Of a DNA stretch of 64,000 nucleotides, positions 1 through 9,140 are shown one piece after another. The number at the start of each line of letters is the position of its first letter. Positions within the stretch are counted from its first letter, which is position 1. The DNA comes from Dendrocalamus latiflorus (taxonomy: Eukaryota; Streptophyta; Magnoliopsida; Poales; Poaceae). The stretch covers positions 19,604,456 through 19,668,455 of the forward strand of contig CM029650.1 in the NCBI GenBank assembly GCA_017311315.1, read 5' to 3'. The notes under the pieces were generated by a model that worked only from the letters and a program-made list of their open reading frames with translations, did no database searches and had not been told where the DNA came from. Both the position numbers and the translations under genes were made by a program.

Positions 1-1447
1 TTAGACTTGGGCACAACTTCGATCACGCCTCCTACTACAGCTCTAACAACTACAGATGAATGTTTCCTCACATCATCTAAGAAATCATATCCTAGACCCT
101 GATTAAACTCACAAATCTTGGATTTGTCTAGAATAAGATTAAGTCTTTTCTTGCCTCCTACAAATTTTTCAAGAGTGTTCATGAGGTACTCACACTCCCA
201 AAAAGAGAGGCACATGAAGCATAAGGAGAACAGAGGGTGAGGAACCAGAATGAGAGGATGAAGAACCAGAAGACGAAGATTGAATAGCACGTGCAAATCT
301 CTCTTTATGCACAACCGCCTCAACATTGAGGGTTTCGCAGGATACGCGGGTGATAGTTCTAATCCTAGTCATCTAGGCCTCCTAGCTCTCCCTAAAGATC
401 TTTTGCATATTCTCCATTTTCTCCCCAACTTCAACACAGAACAAGCAATCAGATGTGGGCTTCTCTAGTAGATCCTTAATTAGCTTCACACATTTCTCAT
501 CCAATGCAATCAATCCAGATTTTAGTTTTTCAAAATTATTGCATGGTGAGCTAACAAGAGCCTTAGAAGCATATTGAGACATTTTTTATTTTGATCACAC
601 ATGTCCTAAAATTTCTTAGAAACGGATTCAAGTTCAATAGTCAATTTAGAACAGTTGGAACAAGAAACAATGGGCTCAAGCAAACAAGCACGTATTTTAA
701 CAATCTTATGATCTGCCCTTTTTAAATTAATCTTCAAGTTGTTACAATTATCACATGTTTCAGGCAGATCAAGAAGCATGGTATATAATCCTCTAAAAGC
801 ATCATCCTTATCCTCACATGAGGTGCAGAGTGTAGTCTCAATAGAATCAGAATGTAAAGGAGCAACCCTAGACAACTCTAACTCAGCTATCAGACTAATA
901 TTTTTCACCTTAAGCAAATCCAACTCAGAGGTCACACTATCATGTGAGGTCCTTAGTTTCTCTATATTGCCAAGCAAGGAAGCACATATATCGCAATCGT
1001 CACGAGAGAAAGCAGCTCTAAGTGAAGTAAGCTTCTGTGACAAGTTCTCGACCTCCTTCTCTAGCTCACCACACCTAGTTCTCGAGCTAGCACAAAATTT
1101 TCCTAACATGAGAAAAACATCATTGAGCTGGTCGTAGGAGGGACATACCTCATCGAAATCACTGTAGAGATCATAATCGCTAATGTTGTTCTCATCAGCC
1201 ATGAAGCACATGCTGGTGAAGTCGTCGCCATCCTTGGTTTCCTTGTGCGAATCATCCTCGCTGTCGTCTTCACTCCAACCCTCCATGTTGCTGAAGTCAA
1301 AGTTGTCGAAGGCGGTAAGGATGCGGTGGAAGAGCTTCTTGGCCTTGCCAAGGTTGCGGTACTTCTTCTCCTTGCCTTGATCATGAGCTGGGGCTTCTTG
1401 TTAGGGTTCTTGCTGATTTAGTCATTCTTGCTCATGCGGCCGTAGTT
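1..1447 (-). pseudogene. gag, distal part (post-zinc-knuckle extension), Copia
   Basis: This is a structural (capsid-like) polyprotein fragment of the element at 1-8282. An uninterrupted stretch of 226 residues on the minus strand (1286 to 606) is acidic, starts MEGWSEDDSEDD and includes LEKEVENLSQKLTSL, matching the extension of the gag at 23050-23740. Further fragments at 582-382 (QYASKALVSSPC) and 180-1 (FNQGLGYDF) match later parts of the same gag, so the order is preserved but the frame is broken. The N-terminal half continues at 3213-4100 on the other side of an inserted solo LTR. It is certainly non-functional. Confidence 0.75.
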
Positions 1448-3212
1448 TGATAGACCATGTGGAGGTAACCTCGTGTGTGTGATGAGTAATTGACATCTGT
1501 TTTAGGAAAGTCAAGTTTGGTTTGTGTGGTTCGGGCTATGTCGTTGCGCGGTGCAATCAGCTTCGGTCGGACTTGGTCAAACTTGGTCGAAGTGCTTAAG
1601 ATGCTTATTCTCTTGATTCGACAGGTTTTGGCTTTTTCATGCTTAAGATTTCTCTTAATGCTATTGTTGATTACATTATATCGAGCGGTGCTATGTAATG
1701 TATTTCTTGTCTGTGATGGCTGCAGGACATCGAGGTGGAGTCGTGGCGAGGCACGGGATGACCGGACTAGGCGCAGGCGGTGCCGAGGTCAAAGCGGTCG
1801 AGGTGTGCTGAAGATGGCAAGGACTCGAGGTGGTTGCGAGGCTTGGACGGCAAGAAATGAGGAAGCTTCCTGGAAGGTGCAGGAGGGGCGTTTTTGGTAA
1901 ATACGCAAAGCTGCACTAAAGGAAGTGGATTTGGTTAGTGTTAGTGGATAAAGCACAAGAGTTGTTGGAGGCTTAGCGGGTAAAGAGAGAATCAAACCCA
2001 TTAGTGTCTCCTGCATGTAGTCAAGCAATTTTTTGGGTTTGGTTTTGCTTTGTATTTCCTTTTCCTTTAGTTGTTGAGGAGTGGGTAAGAGCAGGAGAGG
2101 TGTTTTTCTTGCTTGTTGCCCATATTCTCCTGCGTGAGTTCTTGGCTTTGAGTGTTCTTAGGTATTCCTGAGATTGTGAGAGAGGAAATGAGTTGATACT
2201 CCATGTAATCATTCCTATGCATTCAATCATTCATGGGGATGAATCGATTTGAGTTGTGCTTTTTGCCTCTCTGTGATGTTCTGTCTTCTTAGTATCTGTT
2301 CTTCTTCTTGTTTGAGGTTTTTGGATTGAGTTTCTGGTTTGAGAAGATGAAGCTTGATTGCTCTGTGATGGGAACTTGTTTCAAGGTCACTTGACCAGAT
2401 TTCTCCTAGAGCTTGGGTAGAATCTTTGATTTTCCCTTTTTCTAGTCATGCGCCCCTTCTCTCTGTTTCAGAGTTTTTCTAGGGTTTGATGATATCTTGA
2501 TTTTCCTCCAAAAGGATGAGCCTTGACATGAGTTTCTGAGTCCAGAGGTTGTTGCTTAGACAATCTCACAGTTTCATTTGCGAAGGTTTAAAGATTAGCT
2601 GGCAATTTGAAAATTAGTGCTGGTCTCGGTTGTTTTTCAGTTTTTGTCTCAATTGATGATTTTTGGCCTCTGAGTTGCCTTCTCTGGTTGTCTAAGGACT
2701 TGATGGTATTTAGTTGGTAGTGCTCTTGGTTCTGGCTGAAGAGAATAGCTGCAATTCTCTAATTTCTTTGGTTTCCGCAAAACTCAGTATTTTCAGTTTT
2801 TCGTTCAGTCTGCGCTGCTCTCTGCATTTTCTACTCCTGCTAAATTCGAGAGCCGGTCAGACCGGATTCTCCTTGGCGGTCTGACCGGAGAATGCATGGC
2901 GGTCAGACCGGTGTACTTTGAGTAGTCAGACCAGACCCGGGCGGTCAGACCGGCCACATAAGGGCGGTCAGACCGGCGGCCAGGGTGCGGTCTGACCGAC
3001 CCCCCTGCAGCCTGAGCTGATCTCTGTTGAACTTCTTGCTATGCTTTGCACTTTCAATTTGCTGAGTTTTCTCTGGTTCCCAATGAAGCTAAGCATCCCT
3101 TCTTCATAGTTCCTATAACTATTGGAGAAGAGTTTGTGGTGGATACTTTCAAGGACAAGTTTTTTTAAGTAGGCACCATTCACCCCCCTCTGTTGCCGTT
3201 TTCGATCCAACA
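1448..3212 (+). repeat. Solo LTR of a Sirevirus-like Copia, inserted in gag
   Basis: It starts TGATAGACCATGTGGAGG and ends GTTTTCGATCCAACA. Both ends match the LTR ends of the Copia element at 19756-37232 (TGAGAGACCATGTGGAGG and ATTTCGGTCCTACA). The flanks are TAGTT (1443-1447) and TTGTT (3213-3217), a 5-bp target duplication with one mismatch. The gag reading resumes directly on both sides. There is no internal region, so this is a solo LTR left by LTR-LTR recombination. At about 2005-2010 the segment that should hold the TATA box is missing (see findings). Confidence 0.85.
2851..3000. repeat. Array of CGGTCAGACCG palindromes in solo LTR
   Basis: About seven near-palindromic copies of CCGGTCAGACCGG or its reverse CGGTCTGACCGG are spaced roughly 15-30 bp apart. 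They occupy the 3' part of the solo LTR at 1448-3212. Sirevirus LTRs are known for repeated palindromic motifs, so this is likely part of the LTR's regulatory region. Confidence 0.8.
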
Positions 3213-4100
3213 TTGTTCTTGCCCTTTTCTAGCTTGGGGCAGTTCGCTCGAATGTGGTTTGGGCCACCACACTCGAAGCAGATCACTAGACCTCCTCTCT
3301 TCCTCTTTTTAACTCTCTTGTATGCATGTGAAAACTTTTTAGCTAAAAGGGCTATGAAACTCTTTGGAAACTGCTTAAACTGGTCATCACTCATCTCGCA
3401 CAAAGCAGCCAAAGAGAAACCAGAAGCACCATTAGACAATGCTCCAGATGCAGAAGTGGGATCAATGACCAAAGCCATCGACTGCGACTTCGTCGTGCGA
3501 GAGACGATGTTGAACTCATGAGTCTTGAGGTAAGAGTATAACGTATCAAGAGTCAAGGTCGACAAATCAGTTGTGTCCTTGTGGTGGTCACTTTCATTTT
3601 CCAAACCCTAATGTCCAAGGTTGAAAGCATCTGGCGAGCATTATCTGAGTTTGAGTATGTGACACCAATAGCTCGGAGGTTGCCCAGAATTTTGTGAAAT
3701 CTGCCAAAGCACTCATTCAAGGACTCACCAGCAAGCATATCAAATTTGTTATATTCTCGCTTGTACTAGTCCTATCGGACAGTCTTGATCTGTGTGATAC
3801 CCTCATGGTATGCATCGAGGGTCACCCAAATGTCGTATGCCAATGTGAGATGAGAGATGCGATCGAACTCACTCTGGCTAAGACCTTGGATGATGATGTT
3901 CCTTGCATTAGCATGTGCCTCCACATCTGACGTATTATCGCTATGATGTGCTCATTGGTAGGAACAACGAACTGAGTCTTAACCTTTCTTCAGATCGCAT
4001 AGCCTTGATTCTAAATGTAAGACTCCATCCTGCTCTTCCAAAAGGGATAGTCGACCCCATCGAAGAGAGGCGGCTTGGTGGAATACTTGTCTGCTGCCAT
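3213..4100 (-). pseudogene. gag, N-terminal part with zinc knuckle, Copia
   Basis: This is the start of the gag of the element at 1-8282. The likely ATG is the complement of 4098-4100, just inside the primer-binding site. The reading resembles the intact gag start at 22021 (fragments of the same order around 4100-3740, then TTDLSTLTLDTLYS at about 3570). A CCHC zinc knuckle, CFECGGPNHIRANC, is encoded at about 3290-3245. Frame breaks separate the pieces. The gene is interrupted after the knuckle by the solo LTR at 1448-3212 and continues at 1447. Confidence 0.75.
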
Positions 4101-4142
4101 GACTCTAAAGACCGGTTAAGATCTTTGTGAAAGAGCAAACTA

Positions 4143-4155
4143 GGCTCTGATACCA
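4143..4155 (-). other. Primer-binding site (initiator tRNA-Met type)
   Basis: On the minus strand this reads TGGTATCAGAGCC, the standard plant retrotransposon site complementary to the 3' end of initiator tRNA-Met. It lies two bases inside the LTR end at 4158, which fixes the LTR boundary and the minus-strand orientation. Confidence 0.9.
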
Positions 4156-4271
4156 AATGAAAGACCAAAGATGTCAACATAGGGGGGTGAATGGTGCATT
4201 AAATTTCCCCCAAATATTCACAAATACTTCATTTCGATAGCTACAGATCTATGAAGATTAGAATGTAAGAG

Positions 4272-6235
4272 TGTAGGATCGGAAATGGCAACAGAGGGGG
4301 GGGGGGGTTAATGGTGCCTTTTTAAAACTTGCCCCCAGAGTATCCACGGAACATCTCTCTAATAGCTACAAAAGCTAGGACGAAAGAGTGTTCATGCTCA
4401 CTGTCACCTCAAACACACAGAAGACATAAAACATCAGAGAAGAATCAAAGTGCACAGCACAGAAAACAAAGAATAGCAACAGCATCCTCAGGAGGCCGGT
4501 CAGACCGCACCTCATACCCCGGTCAGACCACTTGAGCACCGCCGGTCTGACCGCCCATGGCCGGTCAGACCGCTGTTGACCGGCCGGTCAGACCGCTAGG
4601 GTTAGCGGTCTGACCGCCATGGTTCAACCGGTCTGACCGCCATGGTTGGACCGATTTGACCGGCCCTAATTCAGTCAAGGGCAAACACTAGCGAGCGGCA
4701 AGTCTGAAGACTGAAAATACTGAAATTTGCTATTTCCAAGGAAATTTGTGTGATGTTGATGTTCTCCTTAGGCCACAAGAGCAGTAACTTATTCTAAATA
4801 GCATCAAAGCCTCAGGAAACAAAGGGATTCATCAAGGGAGCAAGAGATCAAGATTTGAGCAAAAAATGATAAACGAATTGAGAAAGTGACTGTTTTTCAA
4901 TTAGCTCATGATTCTTGGATTATCTGCTCAAGAACCTTTGAATTTAGGTAGGCATTAGCTTTAGGACATAAAAGTACAAAACTTAAGCCATCCTTTGAAG
5001 GGAAATCAAAGGCACCAAGCAAGCTCTAGCTTCAAACCCTAGATTCTCAGAAACAGAGGAAATGAGAGGATTTCACTGGAAGATGAGAATACTTATGATT
5101 CTTGCAAATGTTCTTGGAAATGAACTGGTCACTTGACCTTGAGACAATTTCCATCACTGAACACAAGAACTCCAAAGCAAATCAACCCAAGAATCAAAAC
5201 CAGATGAGAGAGAAACAGAATGCAGACTTGACACAGAACCAACAAGTGAACCAATCCATCTCAATCACAGAGTTTCTAATATTGATACGAGGAGAGGAAT
5301 GATTACACAAAGGTTACAACCATCTCACTACATGCTTGAGATGAACACACTCAAGAACTCACCCACTGCCTGAACTCTCTCTACTTGAATGAGCTGCCTG
5401 CTGCTCCCTATTGCCTCCTTTTTAACAACAGCACACACCCTCAAACAAGCAAATCAAGAAAGGTCAGCCCCTTCCCACTCATAAGCCTCACACCACTTGA
5501 GGCAAAGGTCAAACCAGCCCATTTTGGTCGGAAACCAGCCTCCAACTCATGGCTTGAGTCAAATCTCCAATTTGCCCCTCAAGAGCCTTCCCGGAAGCTT
5601 CTCGCGTCCGGCACCTTGACCGTCTGGACCTCGACTCCTCCCTGAGTCTAGTCCCGGTCCGCTCCGCTACACAGGACCGCACCCGGCATCCTGACCGTCT
5701 GGACCTCAGCTCCTCCCTGAGCCTAGTCCCGGTCCACCTCGCCGCTGCCCATCGTGTCCACCTGGACACCGACTGAGACCTCTGACTCCACATGAGTCTA
5801 GTCCTAGTCTGTTCCATCACACACGACCGCAACCGACATCCAACCGTCTGGACCTCCGACTCCTCCCTGAACCTAGTCCCGGTTCACTCGTCGTTGCCCG
5901 TCATGTCCATCACTGATAGCTCCAGCTCCGGTTCCTCGTCTCCCAACACGCAAACACCTCAGCAGCCTCGATTATCTTCGGCATCACCGACCGTCTGGAC
6001 CTCAACACCTCCTGTGCCTAGTCCCCGGTCCTCCTCGACTCACCATGACCTAGCTCCGAAGTCCTGCAGTCACACAGACAAGCAAACCATCACATAGCAC
6101 TGCACGAAACAGCATATCAACAATAGCATAAGTAAAAGGTACTCAACCCTAGAATACCCAAAACAAACTCAAACTCTCTAACACAACCGTCAATTACTCA
6201 TCACAAACATGGGGATACCTCCACATGGTCTCTCA
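4272..6235 (-). repeat. Solo LTR of a Sirevirus-like Copia, minus orientation, TSD AAGAG
   Basis: In plus coordinates it starts TGTAGGATCGGAAATGGCAA and ends CACATGGTCTCTCA. These are the reverse complements of the LTR ends seen at 19756-21964. It is flanked by a perfect AAGAG duplication (4267-4271 and 6236-6240). It interrupts the LTR of the element at 1-8282, so it is younger than that element. The expected TATA position (about 5420) reads TTAAAAAGGAGG on the minus strand, one or two changes from the TATAAAAGGAGG of the family. Confidence 0.9.
4494..4668. repeat. Array of CGGTCAGACCG palindromes in solo LTR
   Basis: About ten copies of the near-palindrome GGTCAGACCG / CGGTCTGACC, some degenerate, spaced about 10-25 bp apart. 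It is the same motif as at 2851-3000, in the corresponding part of a related LTR in opposite orientation. Confidence 0.8.
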
Positions 6236-6467
6236 AAGAGCACCACAAAAACTAGTAATTAGAAACACTAAAAATTTAAGAAAAATCAGAAAACAGAACT
6301 ACCACAGTTAAATTTGTGGTACTACCGCCTGCTATAGTAACCACGGTACTTCCACTGCCTAAGTAAAATTAGGATGAATAGTATTTTTAGCACTATTTCA
6401 AAATCTAAAATTGAGATAACTTTTGATCTATAGATTCAAATGACATGAAAATTTGCAGAGATCTAGG

Positions 6468-6706
6468 GTGGGTTCTTTTGGGCTGATGGCTTATGGCTTA
6501 AATATTTGGATTCTGGCTATTCACGAGAGGCAGTACACAGAGAGAAATAGTTGCATACAATTTTGGCCAATACAGCTAAACTTAGTGCACTTTTTACTAT
6601 AATTTTTCTATTGATCTCGCCTTGAAAAAACACACCGTTTAAAAGTTAGTTACTATAGATAGTACAAGTATAAGCTAACTTTAAACCCAAAAGAACCTAG
6701 CCCTAC
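6468..6706. mobile_element. MITE with GGTTCTTTTGGG terminal inverted repeats
   Basis: The left end GGTTCTTTTGGGCTGATGG is mirrored at the right end, whose reverse complement reads GGTTCTTTTGGGTTTAAAG. The element is about 235 bp and AT-rich, with no coding capacity. Flanking GATCTAGG and ACTCTAGG may be an 8-bp target duplication with mismatches, which would suggest hAT-type mobilisation. Exact ends are uncertain by a few bases. It lies inside the Copia LTR. Confidence 0.65.
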
Positions 6707-7306
6707 TCTAGGATGTTATGAACCTATTTCAACAAACAATCATGAAAGTCATTGCCAAAGTTGAGACCTTTTTTAGTTTGTTGGAAAGGCGCACAAAAAC
6801 TGAGCCAAAATTCCAAACAGTGAATACAACCTGCTCGTAGGTAGATGATAGCCAAGATGGCTTTAGATATTTTCTTACATATCCCAGCAAGTAAGAACAC
6901 GAAAGAAATCATGTCAAAAACCCTCAGATCAACAAATCACACCTTGAGGCCAAATCAAAACCAGGTTTTCTCATGAAACTTGCTATCAACGTACCTAGAT
7001 GGGTGGAGATGTATTCCCAAGGATTATCTCCATTACTTACACGTCCTTGGCACAACAAGATCACAAGAATGAATGAAGAGAGATCAAAACCAACCAAAAG
7101 GCAAGCACATCAATAAAAAACAAGAGGGACTTAAGAGTTGCATAAAGATTAATGTATTGCTTACTTGAAAAGATATGTTTTACAACTAGTCCTCCTTGGA
7201 GGACAAAGAGCACTCAAGGTACTCACTCTCAAACCCTAACTCTAAACCTAAGGGAGAGAGCACAAGACATGGGTTGGATGGTTAACCACATGTCTCTATC
7301 CCATCC

Positions 7307-7314
7307 CCTTTATA
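7307..7314 (-). promoter_or_regulatory. TATA box of the Copia LTR
   Basis: TATAAAGG on the minus strand, in a GC-richer context, in the right orientation for transcription toward the primer-binding site and gag at 4155-4100. Confidence 0.5.
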
Positions 7315-8282
7315 GGTGGGCAACCAGCCACCTATACTCCTCTTATCCACTATTATAATGGGGGCAACCCGTTAATCCCATACATACGGGTTTTACTCAC
7401 TCAACTTCACTTATGCATGCTTTTCAAAACGCATAAGTGTGTATCCGCTAAATCCTTAGCCTTGATTCGCCTTGATCAAACCATCACCACCTTGACTTAA
7501 ACCACTCTCCAACACATCGCATATGTGCAACGGTTTTGATCCAAGATGGTTTTCGGTATTTTGGTCAAATTATCAAGATATTCTTTCTTAACCTGGTCAT
7601 CACCAACCATTGCAAGTAATCACCATGCTTGCTATATGTAGGTGCACCACTAGCTTGCCACGTGTCACTAAGTCTCGCCTATAATGGTTCTACCGAACCA
7701 CGGCTCACTTGGCCCGTGCAAGCTACATGGTGCCATCTCGCCGTTCAAACTCGCCTTCAACATTCCCGCCTTTCTCATACCATGCTTGAGCTCACCGTCT
7801 CATCTGGCATTCTTGTTCATTTTGGGGCTCAACTCTTCCATGAGCCTAGCCCCGATCCTCGCCGTTGACCATGGTTGACTCCAAGCGACCATGCACATCC
7901 AAAGACAAAGAAATCGTTTCCAGGCACAAGTTTTTTCACAACTTGACCTACATTAGTCAAGGCATGCATCATGCAACATTAATCCATTGACCCAGGTCAT
8001 CCCAACTCAATCCATGACTCGATTGCCCAAACCCCTATTTTTCTAGGAAGATCGGAAGTACCACGCCTGACACGTCGGTACTTCTGCACTGCGGTACTAC
8101 CGTCTCTCAAAACGGTACTTCCGCACGCCGAAAACCTCACCTGGAGCTCTTTGGAAAAAAATACCGTAACTTAACCCAGTACTTTCGCCAAACGGTACTT
8201 CCACACTTATACTGTGGTATTTTCGTCAAACGGAACTACTACACTTATACTTGCAGTATTTCTGATTTTCCTAACACTTTCA

Positions 8283-9140
8283 AAAGACAGCTCAAATCAA
8301 ATGCAATATTTACAAAACCATTTTACCACTTCACAAAACTTGTAATGGTTCATCACAATAGTACCCTGCACCTTATCACATGGTCCTTCAGATACCATGA
8401 GGCCATACACTGTAGCAAAGTCAAAACTATGGCAGATACAGAAAACGTTGACCATGGAGATGGACGGCCCAAGTCGCGTGCAGTCCCTAACGTGGTCCCT
8501 AGCATATACTGTGGGATCCAGATCGATGTGTTTGTCCCCCCTAGGGCTTAACACAAGGGGGCAAAAGACAATGTTCTTCTGCATCATCAATGTCCCTAGC
8601 TAATGTGTGGTAAGAAACAATCACCTTTTGATTGGGTTGATAACGTTGTGGTCTAGTTCAAAAGGAAATGCCGAGAGATAAAGCTAGCTAGAAATGCTAA
8701 TCAGAGTCAGAGATGGTCCCTAGTCACTACATGCACCAAAATGGCCTTCTCAGGTAGTTTATGTGAATGGCAACATTAACATTATCATTGGAGATGATCG
8801 TATATGATAGTGACAAGTCACTTGAAGTTGAAAATTGAAATAGTTTATTGAGGGGTGTGTGTGTGTATTGAACTTTTACATGCCTCCTTGGACAACTTTG
8901 AGATATATTGATGATATCTTGCACTCTCAATCATGTAGTAGCTTGATAATAGAAAGGACAAGCTTAATTTGGCAATTAATTATTTATTTTTCTAGCATGG
9001 TTCCATAGGCTGAATTACTTACTAGTTATCCAAAGTCCAAATCGTCAACGGCAAGAAAAATACACTTGATCATCATATGCCAACAAAAGAGAAAAATTAA
9101 AGCCCCTCTCATCAGATCTCAGTTAATTACTGCTAATTAA
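8283..9140. other. Intergenic sequence downstream of the amino acid permease
   Basis: This 860-bp stretch lies between the Copia LTR end and the stop codon of the permease. It should hold the permease 3' UTR near 9140 and leftward. It contains a short GT run at about 8855-8870. I recognise no gene or repeat family in it. Confidence 0.5.

Larger units (their letters stand above)
1..8282 (-). mobile_element. Sirevirus-like Ty1/Copia retrotransposon, 5' part only, cut by window start
   Basis: Read on the minus strand this is LTR (8282 to 4158), primer-binding site, then gag running leftward out of the window. The LTR begins TGAAAG and ends CTTTCA, a short inverted repeat. The gag resembles that of the better-preserved Copia element at 22021-24963, including the zinc knuckle and the long post-knuckle extension typical of Sirevirus/Maximus gags. 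Two solo LTRs (1448-3212 and 4272-6235) and a MITE (about 6468-6706) are inserted in it. The 3' part and its LTR lie beyond the left edge, so no TSD can be checked. Confidence 0.8.
4158..8282 (-). repeat. 5' LTR of the Copia element, interrupted by a solo LTR and a MITE
   Basis: The LTR runs from TGAAAGACC at 4158 to CACTTTCA at 8282 in plus coordinates, TG...CA in both directions. Removing the inserted solo LTR (1964 bp plus 5-bp TSD) leaves about 2.16 kb. A minus-strand TATA box lies at 7307-7314. Two segments (about 6300-6360 and 8040-8250) are rich in short near-palindromes of the type CGGTACTTCCG or CGGTACTACCG, the counterpart of the palindrome arrays in the other LTRs of this window. 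Confidence 0.75.
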
